Shown: positions 6,838 to 15,563 of the stretch, one piece after another
How the letters are laid out: each line of letters starts with the position of its first letter
Numbering within the stretch: position 1 is the first letter of the stretch
DNA from: Aphanothece saxicola GSE-SYN-MK-01-06B
GTDB taxonomy: Bacteria; Cyanobacteriota; Cyanobacteriia; PCC-6307; Cyanobiaceae
DNA: 64,000 nucleotides
Assembly: GCA_019359745.1 (NCBI GenBank)
Contig: JAHHGT010000005.1
Span: 124,001-188,000, forward strand
Reading direction: 5' to 3'
Translations under genes and position numbers: made by a program
The notes under the pieces: generated by a model
Seen by the model: the letters and a program-made list of their open reading frames with translations, nothing else
What the model was told of the DNA's origin: nothing
The model's database searches: none

Positions 6838-7052
6838 TGGCCCTCGCCTGCGTTCTTGATGCCTCGGCTGCCGTGCGGCTGATCCTTGGGGATCCCGACC
6901 ACCACCTGCAGGCCGAGGCCCTTGCCCTGGCCTGCCATCACGATCACCCCGTCGTCGACTGCCTCTATCTGACGCTTGCCCGGAGGGAAGCCGCCACCTT
7001 GATCAGCCTGGATCGTCGCCTGCAGCAGCTGGCTGAGCGGGTGCTGCCCTGA
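6837..7052 (+). pseudogene. VapC-like PIN toxin with internal deletion
   Basis: The frame is open for 71 residues, but PIN-domain VapC toxins are about 130. It begins ALACVLDASAAVRLILGDP, the first strand with the catalytic aspartate of LDASA, and then jumps to AEALALACHHDHPVVDCLYL, TLARREAATLISLDRRL and AERVLP, which belong to the last third of VapC. The middle helices with the second and third acidic residues are gone. The deletion is in frame, so a short protein could be made, but not an active PIN nuclease. It ends 8 bases from the converging selO. Confidence 0.8.
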
Positions 7053-7060
7053 GCCCCAAT

Positions 7061-8770
7061 TCAGGACGAACAGCTGTAGTGCGACACCCCTCCGGCGTTG
7101 AAGAATTCCCTGGGCTTGAGGCGGTCGTAGGTCGCCGCCAGCTCCGCAGGAAGCGCGTCGTAGGGATGGCGGAACACCTCCTGCTGCTCCCTGACCAGGC
7201 CGTAATCACCCTGCGCCGCCTGTTCGTAGGCCGGGGCGATCAGCCATTCGCGCCAGGTGACGGCGGGATTGACGCGTTTCATCGCTGCCGATGTCGCGCT
7301 CAGGTCGCCCCTGCCCGTCACCTGATGCCGCCAGCGTTGCAACCAGCTCGTCCACTGCCCATCGAGCTCCTCTGAGCAGGGCACGTAGAAGCTCTCCTGC
7401 AGGGCCGAGACGTCGTCAGGGATATCCGAAAGCCTGCGGAAGAAGATCGTGTAGTCGGTCTTGGAGGCCACCATCAGCTGCAGCAGCTCCTGCACCAGCT
7501 CAGCGTCGTAGCGGATCAGGCCGAGCTTGCTGGCCCACATCGCGTCGAGCGTCTGGCCCATCGCTTCAGCGAAGCCCTCACGGAGCTCATCCAGCCTGGC
7601 CAGTGCCTCTGGATTGCCCTCGAGCAGGGGCCGCAGGGAGGCCCAGAACATCTGGAAGTTGGCTTCCGCCGCCACCGGTTGGTTGAAGAAGGAGAAATGC
7701 TGGCCGCCGCCGGTCCAGGGCTGGAAGCGGGGGTCGAAGAGTTCGCAGAAGCCGAAGGGGCCGTAGTCGAGGGTGTACCCCCCCGCCGCGCAGTTGTCGC
7801 TGTTGAAATTGCCCTGGCAGTAACCCACCCGCATCCAGTTCGCCACCAGGGACGTGAGCCGTCCGCGGAACAACCCCGCCAGTGCCACCACCTGGTCGCT
7901 GAAGTCCAGGGCCGGATCGATCTCCTGCCGGTAGTTGCGCTCGATCAGGTGCGCCACGATCATCCGCAGCTCGTTGCGCGCCTCGGGGTGGGCCTGGCTG
8001 CGGACGCGGCGGGCGAACAGCTCCAGCTGGCCCACCCGCAGAAACGAGGGCGCCACCCGGGTGGTGATCGCCGCCGGATTATCCACCAGAATGTCGGGAT
8101 CGAACGAGCGGGAGTTCGCCGAGTACCAGGGCCGGCGCACGGTTTCCGATCGGGACACATAGAGCGTCAGCGAGCGGGAGGTGGGCACCCCCAGGGCGTG
8201 CATCAACTCCTGCGCCAGAAACTCGCGCACGCTGGAGCGCAGCACGGCCCGTCCATCGGCGCCGCGGCAGTAGGGCGTGGGGCCGCCGCCCTTGAGTTGC
8301 ATCTCCCAGCGCTTGCCGTTGAAGACGCCTTCGAACACGGACATGGCCCGGCCATCGCCGTAGCCGTTGCCGGTGCCGAACGGGCACTGCTGGATGTATT
8401 CGCTGCCGTAGATCGAGAGCGCATAGCCGGTGGCCCAGCCGAACGGGCGCATCGGCTCCTGCGCCGCCGTGATGTCACCGGAAAACAGTCGGCGGAAGGA
8501 CGCGTCGAGGGCAAGCTCGTCGCTCAGGCCCAGCTCCTGGAACAGGGTGCGGCTGTGGGCCACAAGCTCCGGTGCCGGCAACGGCGTGGGCGTCACCGGC
8601 ACGTAATGGCCGGAGAACACCTGGCGGGGCCGGTGATCGTGGCCATCGGCGGTGGCCTGGGGATCCGCCCGCAGGGAATCCAGCAGCGAGTACTCGGCCC
8701 GCTGCGCAAACGCCGCGAACGTGGATGTCGGCACGGTGATGGGCGCTGCTGTCGGCACGGTTGTCTGCAC
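7061..8770 (-). CDS. selO: Protein adenylyltransferase SelO (YdiU/UPF0061)
   Basis: A 569-residue SelO pseudokinase-fold enzyme, which transfers AMP from ATP to Ser/Thr/Tyr residues of target proteins. Visible family motifs: [19 protein letters not shown], the glycine-rich [23 protein letters not shown] region written here in two parts ([12 protein letters not shown], then [16 protein letters not shown]), and the metal/nucleotide loop [19 protein letters not shown]. The C-terminus ends SHYSCSS, with cysteine at the place where animal SelO has selenocysteine. Length is normal for bacterial SelO. It is a single gene, convergent with the vapC remnant. Confidence 0.95.
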   Translation of the reverse strand: MQTTVPTAAPITVPTSTFAAFAQRAEYSLLDSLRADPQATADGHDHRPRQVFSGHYVPVTPTPLPAPELVAHSRTLFQELGLSDELALDASFRRLFSGDITAAQEPMRPFGWATGYALSIYGSEYIQQCPFGTGNGYGDGRAMSVFEGVFNGKRWEMQLKGGGPTPYCRGADGRAVLRSSVREFLAQELMHALGVPTSRSLTLYVSRSETVRRPWYSANSRSFDPDILVDNPAAITTRVAPSFLRVGQLELFARRVRSQAHPEARNELRMIVAHLIERNYRQEIDPALDFSDQVVALAGLFRGRLTSLVANWMRVGYCQGNFNSDNCAAGGYTLDYGPFGFCELFDPRFQPWTGGGQHFSFFNQPVAAEANFQMFWASLRPLLEGNPEALARLDELREGFAEAMGQTLDAMWASKLGLIRYDAELVQELLQLMVASKTDYTIFFRRLSDIPDDVSALQESFYVPCSEELDGQWTSWLQRWRHQVTGRGDLSATSAAMKRVNPAVTWREWLIAPAYEQAAQGDYGLVREQQEVFRHPYDALPAELAATYDRLKPREFFNAGGVSHYSCSS

Positions 8771-8832
8771 GAATCCCTGACGCTTAGGTCACCATCCTGG
8801 CGAGCAGCACCCGCTCGGTGACGGATCACCCG

Positions 8833-9414
8833 TCAGCCGTCCCAGATCTCCTCCAGCTCCAGCCGAAGGCCCGGCAGCTCCGGCTCCCCGTCCAGCACAG
8901 CCAGCCCCTCCAGCCGCTGCGGTTCGCCGCTGGCGCGCCACACCTCCACACCGCGGATGTCGGGCAGCAGCAGCCAGCCCAGCCGGGCCCCATTCGCCTG
9001 GTAGGCGGCCATCTTGCGGCGCAGATCCGGCAGCCGGTCCGATGGGCTGGCCAGCTCCACCACCAGCTCAGGGCAGAGGGGCGGAAAACCCTGGCGCTCG
9101 TCGCTGGAGAGGGCCTGCCAGAGCTCCAGCCGCACGGCGCTGGCATCCGGACTCAGCACGGAGCCATCGGGCAGAAGGAAACCGGTGGAGCTGTCGAACA
9201 CGCACCAGCCGGGCTGGAGGCGGGCCCACAGACCCAGCTGCAGCGCCAGCTGGTTGTTGCGCCGTCCAGTTTCGCCGCCTGCAGGGGTCATCTCGATCAA
9301 CCGCCCGTCCGCCGCCAGCTCCAGCACCGCCTCCGGATTCGCCGCACAGAGATCGGCAAACTGGGCCGGCGTGAGCCGCAGCGCTTCGCTCAGTTGGCGG
9401 GGCAGGGTGAGCAT
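8833..9414 (-). CDS. Uma2 family endonuclease-like protein (DUF820)
   Basis: A 193-residue Uma2/DUF820 protein with the restriction-endonuclease-like fold. Key segments: LTPAQFADLCAANPEAVLEL, GRLIEMTPAGGETGRRNNQL, the STGFLLPDGSVLSPDAS strand, and PELVVELASPSD with the acidic D/E-x-x/E-V-x-S-x-S-D motif. This family is greatly expanded in cyanobacteria, with unknown substrate. I use the ATG at 9414; an earlier start at 9432 adds six residues. It stands alone between selO and the FAD monooxygenase on the same strand. Confidence 0.9.
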   Translation of the reverse strand: MLTLPRQLSEALRLTPAQFADLCAANPEAVLELAADGRLIEMTPAGGETGRRNNQLALQLGLWARLQPGWCVFDSSTGFLLPDGSVLSPDASAVRLELWQALSSDERQGFPPLCPELVVELASPSDRLPDLRRKMAAYQANGARLGWLLLPDIRGVEVWRASGEPQRLEGLAVLDGEPELPGLRLELEEIWDG

Positions 9415-9474
9415 GGCCCTGCGAGGGCACAAACATTGGATTGGATCCTAGGCAGGGTTCAGGTGGCTGCCTTC

Positions 9475-11031
9475 TCAACCGCCCAGCACCAGCCCCCCAT
9501 ACCGCCGCACCGCCCTGCGGTGATCGGCGTCGGCCCTCAGGCCGATGAAACCGTCCGGCCGCACCGCCAGCAGGGTGAGGGGCCCCAGGCCCAGGCTGGC
9601 CGCTTCCTCCAGCCGCACGCTCACCACGGCCTCCACCAGCGCCGGCGGCAGCGTGCCCTCCGCTTGATCGGCCTCCAGCTCGGCCTGCAGGGCGGCGAGG
9701 GCGTCCGCGGGCGCCTCGGGGCCGGCCAGCAGCAGCAGCGTGTGACCGCAGCGGTGGGTGAGCGCGTGCAGCCGATCCGCGCCGGCCGCAGGTGGCAGCG
9801 CGATCGTGGTGGGCAGCCGCTGTCCGGCTCCAATGGGCTGGCCCCCGCTGCCGCTGATGATCGCCGAGCCGGCGTAGCTGACGTTCATCTCGGTTTCCGC
9901 CACCACCTCCTGCTGGCGCGCCACCGGGTTGGCGAGCATGGCGGCGATCGCCCGGTCGCGGGCGGCGCGCTCAGCGGGCTCCTGCAGCCCGTGGGCCTGC
10001 TCGGTGGCATCGCCGGAGCGGCAGATCTCCTGCGCCACCGGACGCCGCTCCTGCTCGTAGCTGTCCAGCAGAGCGGGGTCGGCGGCGCCGTGGTGCACCA
10101 GGGCCAGCTTCCAGGCCAGGTTGGCGGCATCGTGCAGCCCGCAGTTCATGCCATGCCCCTCGGCGGGGGAGCACACGTGGGCGGCATCGCCGGCCAGGAA
10201 CACCGGCCCGGCGCGGAAGGCACTGGCCACCCGGCTGTGGCAGTGGAAGCGACTGGGGTTCTCCACCCCGGCAAAGCGAGCCTGGGGCAGGTAGCGCTGC
10301 AGCGCGGCGGCGGCCTCGGCCACCAGATCGCCCTCCTCGGCGGCGGGCCGCAGGTACACCCGCCAGCGGTCGTCGGGAAGGGCCGTGAGGATCAGGGGGG
10401 AGGCGTCCAGATAGGCCGCGTTGACCTCGTGGCTGTCGGCCCAGCCCTCCACCGCCGCATCGAACACGGCCCAGGGACGGCTGATGCCATGGCCCTCGAA
10501 GTCGAGGCCGCTCAGCGCCCGGGTGGTGCTGCGCAGGCCGTCGCAACCCACCACCCAGCGGGCCTGCACCGTCTGCTCCCGCTCACCGCAGGCCACCGTG
10601 GCGCTCACCCCCTCACCACTGGGCGCCAGAGCCACCAGCCGGCAGGAGCGGTGCACCGAGCCCCCCTCCCCCTCGAGATGGTCGGTAAGGATCGTTTCGG
10701 TCACCTCCTCGGAGAGGCCGAGGTTGAAGCCGTAGCGGCTGCCGCAGTCGGCCAGATCCAGCTCCCCCAGCCGCTCACCGTCGGCGTGGATCAGGATCCG
10801 CCGCTGGCGGCAGCCGGCCTCCAGAAACCGATCCACCAGCCCCAGCGCCTCGAAGATCTCCAGCGAGAGCGGATGGATCACCGTGGCCCGGTCCCAGTGC
10901 AGGGCCTCGGCCCGGGCGTCGATCAACAGGTTGGGAACGCCGCGGCGCTGCAGCTCCCCGGCCAGCAGCAGGCCGGTGGGACCGGCTCCCACCACGAGCA
11001 CGCTGGTCTGGGTGGGAAGGGATGAAGGCAT
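9475..11031 (-). CDS. FAD-dependent aromatic hydroxylase-type monooxygenase
   Basis: A 518-residue flavoprotein of the phenol hydroxylase/PHBH family. The N-terminal Rossmann motif is VLVVGAGPTGLLLAGEL, the middle DG motif is VVGCDGLRSTTR, and the GD motif is GPVFLAGDAAHVCSPAEG followed by HGMNCGLHDAANLAWKLA. The last 130 residues resemble the thioredoxin-like C-terminal domain of this family. Such enzymes hydroxylate aromatic rings with NAD(P)H and O2; the substrate cannot be told. Start at ATG 11031, with the Rossmann strand 9 residues in. There are no obvious pathway neighbours. Confidence 0.88.
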   Translation of the reverse strand: MPSSLPTQTSVLVVGAGPTGLLLAGELQRRGVPNLLIDARAEALHWDRATVIHPLSLEIFEALGLVDRFLEAGCRQRRILIHADGERLGELDLADCGSRYGFNLGLSEEVTETILTDHLEGEGGSVHRSCRLVALAPSGEGVSATVACGEREQTVQARWVVGCDGLRSTTRALSGLDFEGHGISRPWAVFDAAVEGWADSHEVNAAYLDASPLILTALPDDRWRVYLRPAAEEGDLVAEAAAALQRYLPQARFAGVENPSRFHCHSRVASAFRAGPVFLAGDAAHVCSPAEGHGMNCGLHDAANLAWKLALVHHGAADPALLDSYEQERRPVAQEICRSGDATEQAHGLQEPAERAARDRAIAAMLANPVARQQEVVAETEMNVSYAGSAIISGSGGQPIGAGQRLPTTIALPPAAGADRLHALTHRCGHTLLLLAGPEAPADALAALQAELEADQAEGTLPPALVEAVVSVRLEEAASLGLGPLTLLAVRPDGFIGLRADADHRRAVRRYGGLVLGG

Positions 11032-11100
11032 GGCGCCCAGGCGGGTCGAGCTGGCGAGGGCCAGCGCGGGGCACACTAAACGCATCCCAGGGGCTTAGCT

Positions 11101-11736
11101 CTGGCCCACCCCTTCCGCTCCCTGGCCACCGCCACGGCCGCCGGCCTGGCCCTCAGCACGGCAGCGGCCCAGGCGGCCCCCAACGGCACCTGGCTGTCCC
11201 AGCCCCAGATCTGGTACTACGCCTCCCGGCAGTCACTCAACGGGGTGATGGCCGACATCCGGGGCAGCGACTTCAAGGTGGTGTTCCTCGACGTCCGCAA
11301 GGTGTCGGAGGCGATGCAGCGGGAGGCGGCCGAAGCGGCCCGCCGCCAGGGACTGATGCCCGTGGTGTGGGTGCAGTCCCCCCAGTACCGGGCGTTGGCG
11401 ATCCACGATCTGGTGCACGAAGCCCGCCACGGCGACGGGATCCAGGTGGACGACCACTTCTTCGCCAACTACTCCCTGCAGGACTTCTACCTGCTGCGCC
11501 GGCTGTACCCCAAGCCCATCTTCTGCAGCATCCAGCCGTTCCAGGCCAGCCTGGTGCCCACGGCGGGCTGCAACCAGCTCGATGTGCAGTGCTACAGCGC
11601 CCCGCAGTTCCAGCAGTGCCTCAAGCTGGCCGACCGGCTCGGCGCCGTGGTGAGTCTCTCCAGCGAGAACACCCTGCGTTACCGGAGCCAGCTGGGCAAC
11701 CGATCCTTCAACACCTTTCTTTGGCAGGGGCCCTGA
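11101..11736 (+). CDS. Putative secreted protein of unknown function
   Basis: The frame is open from a stop at 11077 to TGA 11734-11736. It starts with a signal-peptide-like stretch (LAHPFRSLATATAAGLALST, then AAAQAAPNG), then FKVVFLDVRKVSEAMQREAA, LMPVVWVQSP, GIQVDDHFFANYSLQDFYLL and LSSENTLRYRSQ. The alternation of strand and helix with a D-D in GIQVDDHF hints at a TIM-barrel glycosidase-like fold (weak inference). No ATG, GTG or TTG precedes the signal sequence in frame; CTG 11101 is the likeliest start, otherwise translation begins at GTG 11242 and loses the signal. The 3' end overlaps the converging lipoprotein gene by 29 bp. Confidence 0.6.
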   Translation: MAHPFRSLATATAAGLALSTAAAQAAPNGTWLSQPQIWYYASRQSLNGVMADIRGSDFKVVFLDVRKVSEAMQREAAEAARRQGLMPVVWVQSPQYRALAIHDLVHEARHGDGIQVDDHFFANYSLQDFYLLRRLYPKPIFCSIQPFQASLVPTAGCNQLDVQCYSAPQFQQCLKLADRLGAVVSLSSENTLRYRSQLGNRSFNTFLWQGP

Positions 11737-12964
11737 CGGGCGGGGCGTCCTGCGGCGCCAGGTGGGCGCCGATCGCGCGGAAGATGTCATCCGCCGCATT
11801 GCAGTAGTCACCGCTGGCATCAAAGGCCTCTTCGTCGAAGGTGACTGCCACCGCGATCGCGATCTTGCGTGACGGCAGGTAGGCCATCACCCCGGCCTGC
11901 CCGGAGAACAGCGGGTTCTGCAGCAGCCAGGGGCCCGAGAGGACGATCCCGATCCCGTAGGTGTAGAAGTCGCCGAGGGTGGCGCAGGTGGCACAGCCCT
12001 CGATCGGCCGGCCGAAGCCCCGCAGCGTCGGAGCGATCTGCAGCCTGTGGCTCTGGGGCGACAGCAGCTGTCCCGTACCGATCGCCTCGGCGGAGGTGGC
12101 CATGTCGTGGATGGTGGTGTATTGGATGGCCCCATGGGTGAGCGTCCACGACGGGTTCCAGTAGGTCGACTCCTCGTAGAAGCGCGTGCCCGCCGGGATG
12201 CCGAGGCTCTGGCGCCGTTCCGACGAGAAGGCGTGCAGCACCGGCGGCGCGATCACGGGGGTGCCGCCGGGATCCCGCGTGTTGCGCAGCTTCAGGGGTC
12301 CGAAGATCCGCTCCTGCATCAGCCCAGGCATCGTCTGGCCCGTGATCCGCTCCAGCGCCAGACCCAGCAGGACGAAATTCGTGTGCGCGTAGTTCCAGCT
12401 CGTGCCGGGCTCATACCAGAGCGTCTTCAGGTCCGCATAGGCGAGCAGGTCCTGCACGGAGAACTGCCGGAACGGGTCCTCCAGCAGGGTCTTTTCGAAC
12501 GCGGCATTGCCGATCACGTAGTCGCGGTAGCCGGAGGTCATCCGGGCGAGCTGGCCGAGCGTGACCCGCTCCGCGTTCGGAATCTCCGGCAGCCACCGCG
12601 CGAGCTTGTCATCGAGGCTCACCTTCTTCTCGTCAACCAGCTGCAGCAGCAGCGTCGCCACGTAGGAGATGGCGATCGCACCGTTGCGGACGTGCATGTC
12701 CTCCGTGGCGGGCACGCCCGTCATCGACTCGCCCATCGCCTCGGTGACCACCTCCTTGCCGTCGATCGTGACGCGCACGATCACCGCCCTCAGGTGGTCG
12801 TCGGCCATGCGCTGACGAACGATCCGCAGAATGCCGGCCGCCTGGGGCGAGGCCTGGACGGGACCCGCTCCGCCCAGGCAACCCGCCAGCAGGGCAGCCA
12901 GGACACGTCGTCCCTGTGGGGCGAACCAGCGACGACCCACACGTGCTCGAGCAGCAAGCGGCAA
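11708..12964 (-). CDS. Beta-lactamase-fold lipoprotein lacking catalytic SxxK
   Basis: A 418-residue protein of the class C beta-lactamase/penicillin-binding superfamily. A lipobox LAGC (Cys29) follows an Arg-rich start and hydrophobic stretch, indicating a membrane-anchored lipoprotein. The family's VSLDDKLARWLPEIP and TLGQLARMTSGYRDY segments are clear. At the nucleophile site, where active relatives have G-S-x-x-K, this protein has G95-A96-I-A-I99, so both serine and lysine are missing. The Y-x-N motif reads Y-A-H, and the usual H-x-G region reads SGQAG. It therefore seems to be a non-hydrolytic family member. Start at ATG 12964, 66 bp from the divergent secreted protein. Confidence 0.85.
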   Translation of the reverse strand: MPLAARARVGRRWFAPQGRRVLAALLAGCLGGAGPVQASPQAAGILRIVRQRMADDHLRAVIVRVTIDGKEVVTEAMGESMTGVPATEDMHVRNGAIAISYVATLLLQLVDEKKVSLDDKLARWLPEIPNAERVTLGQLARMTSGYRDYVIGNAAFEKTLLEDPFRQFSVQDLLAYADLKTLWYEPGTSWNYAHTNFVLLGLALERITGQTMPGLMQERIFGPLKLRNTRDPGGTPVIAPPVLHAFSSERRQSLGIPAGTRFYEESTYWNPSWTLTHGAIQYTTIHDMATSAEAIGTGQLLSPQSHRLQIAPTLRGFGRPIEGCATCATLGDFYTYGIGIVLSGPWLLQNPLFSGQAGVMAYLPSRKIAIAVAVTFDEEAFDASGDYCNAADDIFRAIGAHLAPQDAPPVRAPAKERC

Positions 12965-13030
12965 CGCTAGGCGCCCTGGCGCCTGCCGCCCCCGGAGGGA
13001 TGCCTATCCTTGCCGCGATCGTCGAGCGCC

Positions 13031-13624
13031 ATGCCCAGCCTCCATGGCCTGCGTCGCTGGGCCGCCTCGCTGCTGCTGGCTGGTGCACTGAGCGGAGCGA
13101 TCGCTGAGCCTGCGGCAAGCCGTCCGCCGGCCACGCCGCTGACGCTGACGTTTGCCGATCAGACCTATCTCCTGCGCTGGTCGTCGCAGCACCAGCACGA
13201 GTTCACCCCGGCGGGCCAGGAGGACCTGAGCCGCTGGACGGACATGGTCACCATCAACACCTACCCCGGGGTGAGTGATGGGGATGGGCTGGCCGAAGTG
13301 GCCAACCGGGCCCTCGGCAACTACCGGCGCCACGGGGCCACGGTCCTTCGCACGGCCTCGCTTCCCCGCACCCCTGGGCAGCCCGCCGAGCACCTGGTCG
13401 TGGCCCTCTTCCCCACCCGCGCCTTCAGCGAGGCCGTGTTCGCCCGCTGGCGCCTGGCGGACGGCCGTGGCACCGCCGTGATCGTCAGCCACCGCCGCTA
13501 TGGCCCCAAGGCCGGGGACGCCATGGCGGCCTGGCTGAAGGCGAATGGACCTGCCGTGGAGCGCCGCTTGATGGCCTTCGATCAGGTCCCTTCCCACCGC
13601 GTCCTCGAGCCGCCCAGCCCCTGA
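13031..13624 (+). CDS. Putative exported protein of unknown function
   Basis: A 197-residue protein beginning MPSLHGLRRWAASLLLAGAL and continuing SGAIAEPAAS, a clear signal peptide with an A-x-A type cleavage region. The mature part contains LTLTFADQTYLLRWSSQHQH and VVALFPTRAFSEAVFARWRL. I recognise no named domain. The upstream in-frame TTG at 13010 is a less likely start. It is divergent from the beta-lactamase-fold lipoprotein and ends 6 bp before the converging padR gene. Confidence 0.75.
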   Translation: MPSLHGLRRWAASLLLAGALSGAIAEPAASRPPATPLTLTFADQTYLLRWSSQHQHEFTPAGQEDLSRWTDMVTINTYPGVSDGDGLAEVANRALGNYRRHGATVLRTASLPRTPGQPAEHLVVALFPTRAFSEAVFARWRLADGRGTAVIVSHRRYGPKAGDAMAAWLKANGPAVERRLMAFDQVPSHRVLEPPSP

Positions 13625-13630
13625 GCACCC

Positions 13631-14182
13631 CTACGGCTCCGCCGGCGGCGACTGCCCCTCCAGGAAGGCGATCACCTCATCGCACCAGCGGATCCACTCC
13701 TGCTCGAACAGGATGCCCCGGCGCAGGGTGAGATGGCGGTACTGCTCTTGCAGGGGCAGGGCCGGGTGGCTGCGGAACAGGGCGTCCTTCTCTTCGTAGG
13801 AGCCGAGCTGGCCGGCATGGACGGCGCGGCGGCGGCGCACCTCCGCCAGCAGCTGGGCGGGCTCGCTGTAGGGGCCACCGAGCACCTTCACCAGCAGGTC
13901 CTCGCGGATCGGGGTGGGCAGCGACGGCTCGGCGGCCCAGTGGCGCAGTTCTTCCCGGCCCGCCTCGGTGATGGCGTACACCTTGCGGTCCGGCCGTCCC
14001 TGCTGGGGCACCACCTGGCAGTGGACCCAGCCGTTCGCCTCGATCCGGGCCAGCTCCCGGTAGATCTGCTGCTGGCTGGCGGTCCAGTAGCAGGCCATCG
14101 TCTCCTCGAACTGCTTGCTGATGTCGTAGCCGCTGGCGTCCTTCTCGCAGAGCACCGTGAGGATCGTATGCGCCAGGGCCAT
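13631..14182 (-). CDS. PadR family transcriptional regulator
   Basis: A 183-residue PadR regulator. The N-terminal winged helix reads ALAHTILTVLCEKDASGYDI, then WTASQQQIYRELARIEANGW, then the wing GRPDRKVYAITEAGREELRH with W. The C-terminal part (DUF4180/Vir_act_alpha-like) has PIREDLLVKVLGG and the coiled helices used for dimerisation. PadR proteins usually repress an adjacent transporter or detoxification gene and release DNA on ligand binding. It is divergent from the RND efflux pair, sharing a 184-bp regulatory gap, so control of that pair is likely (inference). Confidence 0.93.
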   Translation of the reverse strand: MALAHTILTVLCEKDASGYDISKQFEETMACYWTASQQQIYRELARIEANGWVHCQVVPQQGRPDRKVYAITEAGREELRHWAAEPSLPTPIREDLLVKVLGGPYSEPAQLLAEVRRRRAVHAGQLGSYEEKDALFRSHPALPLQEQYRHLTLRRGILFEQEWIRWCDEVIAFLEGQSPPAEP

Positions 14183-14245
14183 GGCAGGGAGGGGACGTCA
14201 CGTCGGCGTGGGAGTTGATCCTGACCCAGCCGTCGCCGGGTCCGG

Positions 14246-14275
14246 TTGACCTACCCAACAAGTTGTGCATACACT
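14246..14275 (+). promoter_or_regulatory. Candidate promoter of the RND efflux pair
   Basis: TTGACC (14246-14251) and TACACT (14270-14275) are separated by 18 bases. GCATA recurs three times nearby (tgtgcatac, ggcgcatac, gttgcatag), which could be a PadR binding region. Confidence 0.5.
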
Positions 14276-14366
14276 TTGGCGCATACCCAATCTGTTGCAT
14301 AGCGAAGGCTGTTGCCTGGCCATGGCTGTGGCCTGGCAGAGGAGGTCCCGCTGCCGCCGTCCCCCC

Positions 14367-15563
14367 ATGAATTCCGCCCCCGCGACGTCGCCAGCGCTGC
14401 TCAGCCCCCTGCGGCGGATCCGCTGGGGCCGGCCCGCCGCCTGGGGGCCACCGATCGCGATCGCCGCGGCCGCCGGCCTTGCGATCACCGTGGCGGTGTC
14501 CCGGCAGCCCCGCCCCCCCGTCCAGCGCCCCCTGCCGGTGGCGGTGGTGACGGCCCAGCCGGTCAGCCGGTACCTCACCAGCCGCGACTACACCGGTGAG
14601 GTGGTGGCCGGCCGCCGCAGCAGCCTCGGCTTCGAGCTGCCCGGCAGCCTCGAGCGGGTGCTGGTGGAGGAGGGGGACCGGGTGGTGGTCGGCCAGCCGT
14701 TGGCGCACCTCGACCGCCGTCGGCTGCGGGCCCAGCGCCAGCAGTCGCTGGCTCAGCGGGATGTCGCGGTGGCCGCCGTGGAGGAGGTGCGGCAGCAGCT
14801 GATCCTGGCCGAGCTGCAGCGCGACCGCCGCCGGCAGCTCCATGCCCAGGGCGCCATCTCCCGCGAGGACCTCGACCAGCAGATCCATGGCAGCGCCGCC
14901 CTGCGCAGCCGCCTGGTCCAGGCCGAAGCCCAGGTCGAGGAGGCCGAGGCCCGCCTGCGCCAGATCGATGTCGACCTGGCCCGCAGCGTGCTGGTGGCCC
15001 CCTTCGACGGCACGGTGGGCCGGCGCCTGCTCGATGAGGGCGTGGTGGTGAGCGGCGGCCAGGCCCTGATCACCCTGGTGGAAGCGGCCCCCCTGGAGCT
15101 GCGGGTGGGGGTCCCCCCTGACGCCGCCCGGGGCCTGCGGCCGGGGCAGCGCCATCCCGTGCGCGTCGGCGATCGCCGCCTGCTGGCCACCGTCAGCGCC
15201 CTGCTGCCGGAGCTCGATGCCGGCAGCCGCACCGCCACGGTGGTGCTCAGGCTGCCGTCCGAGGATCTGCCGGTGGGGGCCACGGCCCGCCTCAGCCTGC
15301 GGCGCAGCGAGACGGGCGCCGGCTTCTGGCTGCCCACCACCGCCCTGGTGGCCGCCGAGCGGGGTCTCTGGTCGGTGTACGTGCTGGGCCCCGCCGGCCC
15401 CGCGCCGGAGCAGGGCCGCCCGGTGGTCCGGCGCCTGGTGGAGCCGTTGCACAGCGAAGGCGACCGCTCCCTCGTGCGCGGCACCCTGCGCCCCGGCGAC
15501 CGGGTGATCGCCGCCGGCACCCACCGGGTCGTGCCGGGTGTCCGTGTAACGGAGGCGCCCTGA
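14367..15563 (+). CDS. RND efflux periplasmic adaptor (membrane fusion protein)
   Basis: A 398-residue HlyD/AcrA-type adaptor. After a short cytoplasmic start it has a membrane anchor, PPIAIAAAAGLAITVAVS. Next comes a lipoyl half with FELPGSLERVLVEEGDRVVV and GQPLAHLDRR, a long Q/R/A-rich alpha-hairpin (about 115-185), and the second lipoyl half SVLVAPFDGTVGRRLLDEGV. The beta-barrel ends with GATARLSLRRSETG and a membrane-proximal domain. It links the inner-membrane RND pump to an outer-membrane channel, which is not encoded nearby. Start is ATG 14367. The stop overlaps the pump gene by one base (TGATG). Confidence 0.93.
   Translation: MNSAPATSPALLSPLRRIRWGRPAAWGPPIAIAAAAGLAITVAVSRQPRPPVQRPLPVAVVTAQPVSRYLTSRDYTGEVVAGRRSSLGFELPGSLERVLVEEGDRVVVGQPLAHLDRRRLRAQRQQSLAQRDVAVAAVEEVRQQLILAELQRDRRRQLHAQGAISREDLDQQIHGSAALRSRLVQAEAQVEEAEARLRQIDVDLARSVLVAPFDGTVGRRLLDEGVVVSGGQALITLVEAAPLELRVGVPPDAARGLRPGQRHPVRVGDRRLLATVSALLPELDAGSRTATVVLRLPSEDLPVGATARLSLRRSETGAGFWLPTTALVAAERGLWSVYVLGPAGPAPEQGRPVVRRLVEPLHSEGDRSLVRGTLRPGDRVIAAGTHRVVPGVRVTEAP

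Noticed and set aside
1..7100. Mobile element or transposase to explain the island
   Set aside because: No transposase or integrase motif, terminal inverted repeat or tRNA-adjacent attachment site is seen in the island; the repeats found are gene fragments.
8818..11025. 735-codon plus-strand open frame
   Set aside because: Antisense to the Uma2 and FAD monooxygenase genes; composition is H/Q/G-rich with no recognisable motif.
13677..15524. 615-codon minus-strand open frame covering padR and the adaptor
   Set aside because: It runs through padR in a different frame and opposite the adaptor gene; no motif and wrong composition.
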